DNA of 7,645 bases from Bacillota bacterium (GTDB lineage Bacteria > Bacillota > UBA4882 > UBA10575), in contig JAAZDX010000120.1 of assembly GCA_012512605.1 (NCBI GenBank), forward strand, positions 1 through 7,645, written 5' to 3'. The translations under genes were made by a program, and so were the position numbers. The notes beneath the pieces were generated by a model that saw only the letters and a list, made by a program, of their open reading frames with translations, had not been told where the DNA came from and searched no databases. Shown piece by piece: positions 1 to 7,187 of the stretch (position 1 is the stretch's first letter; every line of letters starts with the position of its first letter).

Positions 1-1
1 C

Positions 2-2029
2 TTTGCCATCGTCGACGAAGTGGACAGCATTTTAATTGACGAAGCCCGGACCCCACTAATTATTTCGGGGCAAGCGGAGGAATCAACTCGGCATTACGCT
101 GATTTTACCCGGATTGCCAACCAGTTGAAGCGGGAAGTCGACTATACGGTCGATGAAAAAGCCCGGTCGGTGGCGGTAACCGAAGAAGGGGTGGCCAAAG
201 TAGAGAAACGGTTGGGGATTGACAACCTCTATGCCCCGGAGCGGACCACCCTTGTTCATCATTTGATCCAAGCGTTAAAGGCCAAAGAACTGATGAAGCG
301 CGACCGTGATTATGTGGGCAAAGACGGCCAAGTGATCATTGTCGATGAGTTTACGGGGCGTTTAATGTTTGGGCGCCGTTATAGCGAAGGTCTGCACCAG
401 GCGATCGAAGCGAAGGAGAATGTGAAGATCGAGCGGGAGAGCCAAACGCTGGCGACGATCACCTTTCAGAATTATTTCCGGATGTATGAGAAACTGGCCG
501 GGATGACCGGAACGGCGGAGACCGAAGAGATTGAGTTTCGCAAGATCTACGGTTTGGATGTGGTGGTGATTCCTACGAATTTACCGATGATCCGGACCGA
601 TTATCCCGATGTGGTTTATAAAACAGCAGAAGCCAAGTTTAAAGCGGTACTTGACGAGATTGAAACGGTGCATAAGACTGGCCGCCCGGTATTGGTCGGG
701 ACCATCTCGATCGAAAGTTCGGAGGCTTTATCAAGGGCTCTGAAAAAAAAGGGCATTAACCATCAGGTCTTAAACGCCAAATACCACGAGCAAGAAGCAG
801 AGATCGTTGCTCAAGCCGGCCGTTTGGGCATGGTGACGATCGCTACCAATATGGCGGGACGGGGTACCGATATCATCCTGGGTGGGAACGCGGAAATTTT
901 GGCCCGGGAGCTTTTGAAGAAGAAAGGTAACCCCGACACGGCCACCCCCGAAGAGGTTGCGGCGGCGCTGAAGGAAGCCAAAGCCATCACCGAACGGGAA
1001 CACGAACAAGTCGTAAGCCTCGGAGGGCTTCATATTATCGGGACGGAACGGCACGAAAGCCGGCGGATTGACAATCAATTGCGGGGCCGGGCGGGCCGGC
1101 AGGGTGATCCCGGTTCTTCCCGGGTCTTTGTGGCCATGGATGATGATCTGATGCGTTTGTTTGGCGGCGAGACGATCGTCATGTGGATGGAGCGCTTGGG
1201 TTGGGAAGAAGACATGCCGATTGAGCATCCGCGGATCGCAAAGGCGATCGAAAACGCCCAACGTCGGGTGGAATCGCGCAACTTTGAAATCCGGCGGCAA
1301 GTTCTGGAGTATGATGACGTCCTCAATAAACAGCGGGAGACTATTTATAGTTTGCGCCGGAAGTTGTTAATGGGCGAAGACCTTAAAGAGCAAGTACTTG
1401 AGGCCCTTCGGGACGTCGTTGACCAACTGGTTTTGGCCCATACCGATGCCCGCATCCCGGAAGAGTGGGAGTATGAGAACATTTTAAAAGAGGCGGAACA
1501 GATCTTTCTGCCCGTGAAGACCCACACTGCAGAAGAGTTGGAAAAGGCGGCGGAGGGCCAGGCCGAACGGCTCAAGGAATTCCTCTTAGACGCCGCGGTT
1601 CGATTTTATGCAGCGAAGGAAGAGCGGGTTGGCGCCCCCAATATGCGGGCGATCGAACGCTATGTTATGCTGCGAACTATTGATAACCTTTGGATCGATC
1701 ACCTCCAAAACATGGATGATCTGCGTGAAGGCGTTGGTCTGCGGGCCTATGGCCAGCAAGATCCCTTAGTCGTCTATAAGATCGAATCCTACCAGATGTT
1801 CCAGGAATTACTCTACGTTATTAAGGAAGATGTGGTACGCTACGTCTTCAAGATGGAATTAACCCAGGACGCGCCCCGTCCCGAGCGACGGCTCAGTAAC
1901 ATTGTCACCAACCGGGGCGAAGATGGGGCACCGGTTGTCCAGCAGAGAAAGACGGGCAAAAAAGTCGGACGGAACGATCCTTGTCCGTGCGGAAGCGGGA
2001 AGAAGTATAAAATATGTTGCGGCGCTTAA
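2..2029 (+). CDS. secA: Preprotein translocase ATPase SecA (5' end cut off by window)
   Basis: SecA is the cytoplasmic motor ATPase that drives preproteins through SecYEG. The frame is open from base 2, and 675 residues are visible. The window starts inside nucleotide-binding domain 1 at the DEVD Walker B box, followed by the family signature SILIDEARTPLIISG. The GTG at base 20 is the valine inside DEVD, not a start. About 200 N-terminal residues, including Walker A, lie outside. Next come the preprotein cross-linking domain, TGTAETEEIEF near 500-530, and NBD2 with ATNMAGRGTD (842-871) and RGRAGRQGDP (1082-1111). The helical scaffold has WIDHLQNMDDLREGVGLRAY (from about 1690). The extreme C-terminus is a SEC-C zinc finger, CPCGSGKKYKICC (1982-2020), with four cysteines that bind zinc and in other SecAs contact SecB or ribosomes. 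Extrapolated length, about 875 residues, is normal. No break is seen. prfB follows 37 nt downstream without a terminator, the usual Firmicutes order. Confidence 0.98.
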   Translation, partial: FAIVDEVDSILIDEARTPLIISGQAEESTRHYADFTRIANQLKREVDYTVDEKARSVAVTEEGVAKVEKRLGIDNLYAPERTTLVHHLIQALKAKELMKRDRDYVGKDGQVIIVDEFTGRLMFGRRYSEGLHQAIEAKENVKIERESQTLATITFQNYFRMYEKLAGMTGTAETEEIEFRKIYGLDVVVIPTNLPMIRTDYPDVVYKTAEAKFKAVLDEIETVHKTGRPVLVGTISIESSEALSRALKKKGINHQVLNAKYHEQEAEIVAQAGRLGMVTIATNMAGRGTDIILGGNAEILARELLKKKGNPDTATPEEVAAALKEAKAITEREHEQVVSLGGLHIIGTERHESRRIDNQLRGRAGRQGDPGSSRVFVAMDDDLMRLFGGETIVMWMERLGWEEDMPIEHPRIAKAIENAQRRVESRNFEIRRQVLEYDDVLNKQRETIYSLRRKLLMGEDLKEQVLEALRDVVDQLVLAHTDARIPEEWEYENILKEAEQIFLPVKTHTAEELEKAAEGQAERLKEFLLDAAVRFYAAKEERVGAPNMRAIERYVMLRTIDNLWIDHLQNMDDLREGVGLRAYGQQDPLVVYKIESYQMFQELLYVIKEDVVRYVFKMELTQDAPRPERRLSNIVTNRGEDGAPVVQQRKTGKKVGRNDPCPCGSGKKYKICCGA

Positions 2030-2066
2030 CATGTAACTGAATCACCGAAGACAGGGGGCAAAAGCG

Positions 2067-3177
2067 ATGATTGAACCAGCAGAAGTGAAAAACCAAATCG
2101 CCGGCTTACAGTCGCGCGTTGCGAAAATGAGGGAGTTTCTTTGACCTTGACCGAAAAAGCGATCGGGTGCAGGAATTAGAAGCAATAACGACGGCCCCGG
2201 ATTTTTGGACGGATCAACAACAAGCCCAGCAGGTTTTGCAGGAACTGAACCGTTACCGGCAGGAGATTCAGGCGGTTGAAACCCTGGAAAAGCAGCTGGC
2301 CGACAGTGGTGAGCTGTTGGAACTGGCGCTCATGGAGGCCGACACGGAGGTTGTGGCCGAAGTAGCGCGGGGCGTTAAAGAGTTGGCGACGGCGGTGGAC
2401 CGTCTCGAACTCCGTACCCTGCTGAAGGGGGAGTTTGACCATAGTAACGCCTATCTATCCATTCATCCGGGCGCGGGTGGGACCGAATCCCAGGATTGGG
2501 CTAGTATGCTCCTGAGGATGTATACCCGCTGGGCGGAACGGCAGAATTACAAAGTGGATCTGATTGAGCTCATTCCGGGGGATGAGGCCGGAATTAAAAG
2601 CGCGACCCTTTTTATTCAGGGGGAGAATGCTTACGGTAACTTACGGAGCGAAAAGGGTGTCCACCGGCTGGTACGGATCTCGCCCTTTGATGCCTCCGGG
2701 CGGCGCCATACTTCCTTTACTTCAGTGGACGTTACGCCCGAATTTAATGATGAATTTGCGATCGAAATTCGCCCCGAGGAGCTCAAGATCGACACTTACC
2801 GGGCGGGCGGTGCCGGCGGGCAACACGTCAATAAAACCGATTCGGCGGTCCGGATCACCCACCTTCCAACGGGAATTGTCGTTGCCTGCCAGAACGAAAG
2901 GTCCCAGTTTCAGAATAAAGACACAGCCATGCGGCTCTTAAAGGCGAAGCTGGCCGAGGTGTACCGCAAGGAACAACAGGCGAAGCTCGAACAGATTAAG
3001 GGCGAGCAGATGGAGATCGCCTGGGGTAGCCAGATCCGTTCTTATATCTTCTGTCCATATACGATGGTGAAGGACCACCGGACCGAGGTTGAAACCGGAA
3101 ACCTCCAGGCGGTGATGGATGGGGAAATTGATCCGTTCATCGAAGCCTTTTTGCGTTCTCCGTTCAATAAAGGATAA
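2067..3177 (+). CDS. prfB: Peptide chain release factor 2 (RF2), with programmed +1 frameshift
   Basis: RF2 reads UGA and UAA stop codons and triggers peptide release. Translation starts at ATG 2067, 8 nt after AGGGGG (2053-2058). Codons 1-25 (MIEPAEVKNQ through REFL) are followed by an in-frame TGA at 2142-2144. A +1 shift on CTT T continues at GAC 2143 with DLDRKSDRVQEL. The joined product is 369 residues, close to the usual 365 or so. The stop-codon recognition motif SPF falls at residues 205-207 and the catalytic GGQ at 250-252, the same numbers as in E. coli RF2. Residue 246 is alanine, the common state; E. coli K-12 has threonine. The N-terminal part is a helical coiled-coil domain. A caller that ignores frameshifting would start at GTG 2167 and lose 33 residues. 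The gene sits between secA and the DUF2993 gene, with 18 nt to the latter. Confidence 0.97.
2130..2145 (+). promoter_or_regulatory. Programmed +1 frameshift site of prfB
   Basis: The site reads AGGGAG-TTT-CTT-TGA-C. AGGGAG (2130-2135) is the internal Shine-Dalgarno-like element, exactly 3 nt upstream of the CTT slip codon (2139-2141), and the UGA is followed by C, a weak termination context. This is the classic RF2 autoregulation site: when RF2 is scarce, the ribosome pauses at UGA and slips +1, making more RF2. Two details differ from E. coli: AGGGAG for AGGGGG, and TTT for TAT before CTT. The spacing is identical. Confidence 0.96.
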
Positions 3178-3195
3178 AGAAAAAGGGGGAAGACG

Positions 3196-3903
3196 GTGGT
3201 TAAACGCGGTGTTGGGGTGGGCTTCCTCCTCTTGGCTGTGGGGTTGTTTAGTACAAGTTCCTTTTTAACGACGTTGGTGAAGCAAAAGCTCACCCGGACT
3301 CTGATCGAGCAGGCCCGGGTGGCCGAAGGCGTTGAATTAAAGATGGCCCCCCTGCGCCTTGGGGAGCTTTTGAACGGACAGGTGGGGACGGTTGACTTCT
3401 CTGCTGTCCGGTTGGGGTTTGCCCAGGGGCCGGTTTTTACCAACGTCGCTTTACACAGCAAAGGAGGGCGTTTTGACCTTAAAGCCTTGCTTTGGCAAGG
3501 GGAGTTTATCCTCGAGGAACTGGCGGAGACCCATATGCAGCTTGAGCTTTCGGAGGAAGAATTAACGGCGCTGATGCGACGGGATCTACCCGAGCTTGAA
3601 CCGACGGTCTTGTTAAAAGAAGGCCGGGTTGAATTGGAAGGGTTTCTTGATCTGTTTGGACAAAGGCGTTTACCCTTTAGCGCCGGTGCTTCCCTGGAAA
3701 GGGCCTCCGACCGTAGTCTCCGTCTGGCTCCGTTGGGTCTAAGCGTAGCCGGCGTCGCCCTCTGGGCGGAACTGTTTAATCAGTACGCCTCCCAGCTCAG
3801 CTGGGAATTTCCCCTGGAGATCCCCTGGCCGGTACGGCTTGAACGCTTTATGGTTACGCCGGGGGTGATCCAAATGGAATGGCGAGAGGAGGCCCAAATG
3901 TGA
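3196..3903 (+). CDS. Membrane-anchored DUF2993 (LmeA-like) protein
   Basis: A 235-residue protein starting at GTG 3196, with AGGGGGA (3184-3190) just upstream. Residues about 5-25 form a hydrophobic segment after two positive charges (VKRGVGVGFLLLAVGLF), either a signal peptide or an N-terminal anchor; no lipobox cysteine is visible. The rest alternates short strands and loops in the DUF2993 pattern: a GxxGxVDFSAVRLGF stretch, a GGRFDLKALL segment, SEEELTALMRRDLPELEP (the 'lte-Dln' helix), LAPLGLSVAGV, and a final strand FMVTPGVIQMEW. The characterised mycobacterial member LmeA binds phospholipid and supports lipoglycan synthesis; whether this one binds lipid is inference. It ends in a 4-nt overlap with lpxB, which suggests coupled translation and an envelope-lipid role. 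The family assignment comes from the pattern, not an alignment. Confidence 0.75.
   Translation: MVKRGVGVGFLLLAVGLFSTSSFLTTLVKQKLTRTLIEQARVAEGVELKMAPLRLGELLNGQVGTVDFSAVRLGFAQGPVFTNVALHSKGGRFDLKALLWQGEFILEELAETHMQLELSEEELTALMRRDLPELEPTVLLKEGRVELEGFLDLFGQRRLPFSAGASLERASDRSLRLAPLGLSVAGVALWAELFNQYASQLSWEFPLEIPWPVRLERFMVTPGVIQMEWREEAQM
3885..3902 (+). promoter_or_regulatory. RBS and GTG start of lpxB, overlapping the upstream stop codon
   Basis: AGAGGAGG (3885-3892) lies 7 nt before GTG 3900-3902. That GTG overlaps the TGA of the DUF2993 gene (3901-3903) as GTGA. Starting here gives the family-typical N-terminus MKYFISAGEHSGD. The in-frame ATG at 3879 would add seven residues encoded by the ribosome-binding site itself, so it is rejected as the start. 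Confidence 0.9.
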
Positions 3904-5066
3904 AGTATTTTATCTCCGCCGGGGAGCATTCCGGTGACTTACACGCGGCGGCGCTCATCCAGGAAATACGGAACCAAGATCCAAAGGCGCAGGTCTGGGG
4001 GATGGGCGGTCCGTTAATGGCAGCGGCTGGGGCCGAAATACTGTTTGATCCGACTGCGGAGAGTACAATCGGCTTTTGGGAAGCAGCGAAAAAAATCTGG
4101 GTTTTCCAACGTCGATTATCCGAGTTTACCCGCTTCCTACGGGAAAACCGACCGGACGTGGTGGTCTGGGTTGACTTTGGTGGGTTCAACCGTCTCCTCG
4201 CCGAGCGGGCGGCGGCCCTTTCCATCCCGGTTGTTTGCCTTTTTCCCCCGGCGGCCTGGGCCTACGGGAAAAGGCGGGCCGACCGTCTCGCCCGTTGTGT
4301 GACGCATGTGGCTTCGGTGCTGCCCTTTGAGGCCGATTTTTACCGACGCAATTATTATGATTTGAAGGTTACTTATGTCGGACATCCGCTGGTCGACCGG
4401 GTACGGCCGCAACTGGCACCGGAAGAATGGCGGCAGCGGCATGGCCTTACACCGACAGAGAAGGTAATCCTCCTGATGCCCGGGAGCAGGCAGCAGGAAG
4501 TACTGACGTTGTTCCCGGTGATGCTCGCCGCCGCGGCGGAACTGGCGGCGGCCCGGGATGACTTGCGGTTTTTCCTGCCGGTGGCACCGACGATCGACCA
4601 AGCATTGGTCCAAACTTTACTGGAACAACATCCCGGCTTGGTGGTGGAGACAACTACCTCGGCGGAGACCTATAATTTGATGGCAGCGGCTGATTTGGGG
4701 ATTCTTGCATCCGGGACGGCCACTTTGGAAGGAGCTTTGCTTGGTTTGCCGATGATCGTAACTTACCGGGTTTCCCGGGTGTCGGCGCTGCTCTACCGCG
4801 CTTTACAGAATAAAGAGCAGAACCAACCAGTGATGGTGGCGTTACCCAATTTAATCAAAGGACGAAAGATCATCCCCGAATTGATCCAAGACGGGTTGAC
4901 CGTGGCTGAACTGGTGGTGCAAGCCCGTCGCTTTTTGGAAATACCCGAATATAGTACCCAAGTACGTAAAGAACTGCAAGGGATCGGTGAAATGCTGGGT
5001 CCGCCCGGCGTGATGGAAAGGGTGGCCATGATTGTGCGGGGGGAAGCCGCCCAGCGCGGCAAATAG
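3900..5066 (+). CDS. lpxB: Lipid-A-disaccharide synthase LpxB
   Basis: LpxB is a GT-B-fold glycosyltransferase of the GT19 family. It joins UDP-2,3-diacylglucosamine to lipid X, forming the disaccharide core of lipid A, at the cytoplasmic face of the inner membrane. The 388-residue length matches E. coli (382). Visible signatures are SAGEHSGD (residues 6-13), GGPLMAAAGAEILF (36-49), RPDVVVWVDFGGFN (84-97), YVGHPLVD (159-166), LMPGSRQQEV (192-201), SGTATLEGALLGLPMIVTYR (271-290) and ALPNLIKGRKIIPELI (314-329). The residues equivalent to E. coli Asp98 and Arg201, whose mutation inactivates the enzyme, are kept as Asp92 and Arg197. Differences are the IDAPDFN loop, which reads VDFGGFN, and the SPSVWAW segment, which reads PPAAWAY. 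The gene implies an outer membrane with lipid A in an otherwise Firmicutes-like genome. No other lpx gene is in the window. It is last in the secA operon, with a terminator 19 nt downstream. Confidence 0.95.
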   Translation: MKYFISAGEHSGDLHAAALIQEIRNQDPKAQVWGMGGPLMAAAGAEILFDPTAESTIGFWEAAKKIWVFQRRLSEFTRFLRENRPDVVVWVDFGGFNRLLAERAAALSIPVVCLFPPAAWAYGKRRADRLARCVTHVASVLPFEADFYRRNYYDLKVTYVGHPLVDRVRPQLAPEEWRQRHGLTPTEKVILLMPGSRQQEVLTLFPVMLAAAAELAAARDDLRFFLPVAPTIDQALVQTLLEQHPGLVVETTTSAETYNLMAAADLGILASGTATLEGALLGLPMIVTYRVSRVSALLYRALQNKEQNQPVMVALPNLIKGRKIIPELIQDGLTVAELVVQARRFLEIPEYSTQVRKELQGIGEMLGPPGVMERVAMIVRGEAAQRGK

Positions 5067-5084
5067 TGATCGGTAATAGTGTCG

Positions 5085-5115
5085 AAGGCTGTTCGTGGAA
5101 GCGGGCAGCCTTTTT
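5085..5115 (+). terminator. Rho-independent terminator after lpxB
   Basis: AAGGCTG (5085-5091) pairs with CAGCCTT (5106-5112). The stem can extend inward through two G-T wobbles and two C-G pairs (TTCG with CGGG) to a hexanucleotide loop TGGAAG. It ends in a run of five Ts (5111-5115), then CC and TTT. No T-run follows on the minus strand, so it acts on the plus-strand operon. Confidence 0.85.
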
Positions 5116-5239
5116 CCTTTGGGGTCTGCTTTCTTTTCCGGTTCTAGCTTGTGGCTTTCGCACATATTTTTTACCGAATAAAGAGATCGTTTTTGCGAAG
5201 TCGTAGAGACACGAAGAATGTCAAGCGAGGGATCGGCCG
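5116..5239 (+). other. Short intergenic region upstream of the deacetylase pair
   Basis: A promoter for the next two genes is expected here because a terminator precedes and the genes are tightly coupled. I see no convincing SigA pair: TTGTGG (near 5149) has no good -10 at 16-18 bp. I also could not find a clean SigE or SigG pair. A GAGGGA ribosome-binding site (5227-5232) serves the downstream gene. Confidence 0.4.
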
Positions 5240-6049
5240 ATGCGTATCTATTATTTTTCCCGCTGGAAAGTGCTTGGAATCGGTTTGCTGGTAGCCTTTA
5301 TTTTTTGGTTTTTTTCCCACCCGGTGGTTTTACGCCATACGGCACAGCAAGTCGCGGTTTTGCTCGGACAACGGATCATCCCCATCTATGCGGTGGGAAC
5401 AGACGAAAAGAAGATCGCCCTCTCTTTTGATGCTACTTGGGGTGCGGACCAAACACCGGAATTATTACGGATTCTCCGGGAAAACAAGGTTCGGACCACC
5501 TTTTTCCTCTGTGGTTTGTGGGTGGAGAAATACCCGGAAATGGTGAAAAGGATCGCCGCCGAAGGTCATGAACTGGGTAACCATTCCCATACCCACCCCC
5601 ACATGAACAGTTTGAGTGAACGGGAGATCGCCCATGAGCTTAACCGGACCCATTATCTAATCAAGGAACTCACTGGTCAAACTCCCACCTTATTCCGTCC
5701 GCCCTTTGGCGAGTATAACAATAAAGAGATCGAAACCGCACGGGCCTGTGGTTACACCACAATCATCTGGGATGTGGACTCCTTGGATTGGAAAGATTTA
5801 ACGGCGGAGGCAATGCTCAACCGGATCCTCGGGCGGGTCAAACCGGGTTCGATTGTGCTTTTTCATAATGCCGGGAAAAACACTCCGCAGGCTTTGGGCA
5901 GGCTCCTACCGCTTCTGAAAGAACGAGGTTTCTCCATTGTCCCCATCTCCGCGTTGCTCCATAAAGGCGAAACCTATACGGACCATACCGGACGGCAGTT
6001 TCCGAAACCCCGTGCGGAGCAGTCCAAACTGGAGGAAGGGGGGATCTAA
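5240..6049 (+). CDS. PdaB-like polysaccharide deacetylase (NodB domain), membrane anchored
   Basis: 269 residues from ATG 5240, with GAGGGA 7 nt upstream. A membrane segment spans about residues 11-26 (VLGIGLLVAFIFWFF), placing the catalytic domain outside the cytoplasmic membrane. The NodB domain spans about 57-240. Motif 1 is SFDATWG, with Asp64 kept but the usual second Asp replaced by Ala65. Motif 2 is NHSHTH (His115 and His119, metal ligands). Motif 3 is RPPFG (153-157), motif 4 is DVDSLDW (178-184), and motif 5 is LFH (His209). NodB enzymes remove N-acetyl groups from peptidoglycan or chitin-like sugars. The FDxxWG form of motif 1 is typical of the sporulation PdaB group (B. subtilis PdaB has FDISWG), but this protein keeps the His pair that B. 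subtilis PdaB lacks, so it may be active. A charged tail (about 243-269) follows the domain. One base separates it from the YlxY-like gene. The PdaB-type assignment is good; spore cortex as the site of action is inference. Confidence 0.88.
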   Translation: MRIYYFSRWKVLGIGLLVAFIFWFFSHPVVLRHTAQQVAVLLGQRIIPIYAVGTDEKKIALSFDATWGADQTPELLRILRENKVRTTFFLCGLWVEKYPEMVKRIAAEGHELGNHSHTHPHMNSLSEREIAHELNRTHYLIKELTGQTPTLFRPPFGEYNNKEIETARACGYTTIIWDVDSLDWKDLTAEAMLNRILGRVKPGSIVLFHNAGKNTPQALGRLLPLLKERGFSIVPISALLHKGETYTDHTGRQFPKPRAEQSKLEEGGI

Positions 6050-6050
6050 C

Positions 6051-7040
6051 ATGAAACTGGTTATCCTCGAACGGAAGAAGATCACCTGGTTTTTTTGCTG
6101 GACTTTGTTGGTGGTGATCAGTGCGGTCGCCGTTACCCAGTGGTCTGTATTGCAGCGACGGTGGTACGGGGTTAAGGACGGGGTAATGTTGGAAGGACAG
6201 TCGATGGCCCGGCTATTACCGGGAGAAGTGCGGGCCATCGTTACGGAGATGGCGAAGATCTATGCGCTTGAGCCGCAAAATGCCGGTTATTTTGTGGAAA
6301 CCGGTGAGGTCGTTCCCGAAAAAGCGGGGCGGGGGGTTGATGTTGAAGCAACGGTCGCCGAGATCTTAGCCGCCGCACCCGGAACCCGCCTGAATCTGAT
6401 CACCTATGCCATCCCGGCCACGGTGAGTAAAGAATATTTCGCACCGGTTTTTCAAGGGCCGACCGACCAAAAAAAGGCCAGTCTAACGATTAATGTAGCT
6501 TGGGGCGAAGCGGAGCTGCCAGCGATGCTTAAGATCCTCCAAGCGCGGGGTGTGAAAGCCACTTTCTTTTTTGACGGTGCTTGGGTGAAAAAGTTTCCCG
6601 AGTTTGTCAAGGCGATCCATGATGCCGGGCATGAGGTGGCGAACCACGGTCTCTACCATGGCCATCCGGCCCAAATGAGCCGGGATGAACTGAAACGATT
6701 GATTGTTGAGAACAACCAACTGTTGGCGGCGGTGATTGGTGCCGAACCTGCGAAACTTTTTGCCCCGCCTTACGGAGAATTTAACGATCAGATCGTGGCG
6801 GTTGCCGGGAATTTAGGATACCGGACAATTATGTGGACGATCGATACCATTGACTGGCAGCGGCCCGCCCCGGAGGTGATCATCCGCCGTGTTGTCGATA
6901 AAATTAAGCCCGGGGCGATCATTCTGATGCATCCGACGGTTCCAACGGTGCAAGCACTCGATCGGATCATCCAAACCTTGCATGGGCAAGGTTATTCCTT
7001 GGTAACGGTCTCCGCATTATTAAACGAAAAGCGCCCATAA
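6051..7040 (+). CDS. YlxY-like sporulation protein, degenerate NodB deacetylase fold
   Basis: 329 residues from ATG 6051, placed after a strong GGAGGAAGGGGGGA (6031-6044) and one base past the upstream stop. The frame is open further upstream, but that part only shadows the previous gene. A membrane segment covers about residues 11-29. A region of about 110 residues follows (about 35-140, including RGVDVEATVAEILAAAPGTR) that the first protein lacks. The NodB-like domain (about 145-325) is degraded. Motif 1 is INVAWG, with Asn148 and Val149 in place of both aspartates. The His pair is kept (HGLYH, 199-203). The motif 3 arginine is Ala238 (APPYG). TIDTIDW (263-269) and LMH (His294) remain. INVAWG, FAPP and WTIDTIDWQ are features I associate with B. 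subtilis YlxY, a family reported from endospore formers, so the losses look family-typical rather than decay. Catalytic activity is doubtful; a sugar-binding or partner role is possible. Confidence 0.85.
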   Translation: MKLVILERKKITWFFCWTLLVVISAVAVTQWSVLQRRWYGVKDGVMLEGQSMARLLPGEVRAIVTEMAKIYALEPQNAGYFVETGEVVPEKAGRGVDVEATVAEILAAAPGTRLNLITYAIPATVSKEYFAPVFQGPTDQKKASLTINVAWGEAELPAMLKILQARGVKATFFFDGAWVKKFPEFVKAIHDAGHEVANHGLYHGHPAQMSRDELKRLIVENNQLLAAVIGAEPAKLFAPPYGEFNDQIVAVAGNLGYRTIMWTIDTIDWQRPAPEVIIRRVVDKIKPGAIILMHPTVPTVQALDRIIQTLHGQGYSLVTVSALLNEKRP

Positions 7041-7140
7041 GCTGGGGCAAAATAATTACGGAAATAATTTAAAAAAAGAAGGATTGTCGATTAAAATAGA
7101 GAAACATTAAACTAATTCATCTGTAAAGCAGTCAGACAGC

Positions 7141-7169
7141 TTGACAAGATTAAAACTTTTTATTATGAT
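7141..7169 (+). promoter_or_regulatory. SigA-type promoter for the UPF0261 gene
   Basis: TTGACA (7141-7146, perfect -35), a 17-bp spacer, then TATGAT (7164-7169, one mismatch to TATAAT). The implied transcription start is near 7176, about 265 nt before the GTG start at 7442. It is the best promoter in the window and the only obvious one for the downstream gene. Confidence 0.8.
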
Positions 7170-7187
7170 CTTCTTACAATCTTGTTA
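7142..7187. repeat. Inverted repeat flanking the -10 box
   Basis: TGACAAGATT (7142-7151) is the inverted counterpart of AATCTTGTTA (7178-7187): nine of ten positions match and the tenth would be a G-T pair. The arms are 26 nt apart and centred on the -10, with the left arm inside the -35 box and the right arm just past the predicted start site. That layout suits an operator pair better than a transcript hairpin, since the left arm is not transcribed. CTTGACAAG (7140-7148) is also a perfect palindrome around a central A. Confidence 0.55.

Noticed and set aside
770..1300. Minus-strand 176-codon open frame inside secA
   Set aside because: Antisense shadow of conserved SecA coding sequence; no recognisable domain or ribosome-binding site.
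20..2029. GTG at base 20 as the start of a 669-residue SecA
   Set aside because: The frame is open to base 2, and this GTG encodes the valine of the DEVD Walker B box. The gene is simply cut by the window edge.
2142..2144. In-frame TGA as evidence that prfB is a pseudogene
   Set aside because: The surrounding SD-like element, CTT slip codon and UGA-C context match the known RF2 frameshift signal, and the shifted frame is intact.
3879..3902. ATG 3879 as the lpxB start
   Set aside because: The seven extra residues are encoded by the ribosome-binding site of GTG 3900, which gives the family-typical N-terminus.
5937..6050. Upstream extension of the YlxY-like frame to 5937
   Set aside because: It lies inside the preceding gene in another frame. 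ATG 6051 has a strong ribosome-binding site and is followed by a clear membrane anchor.
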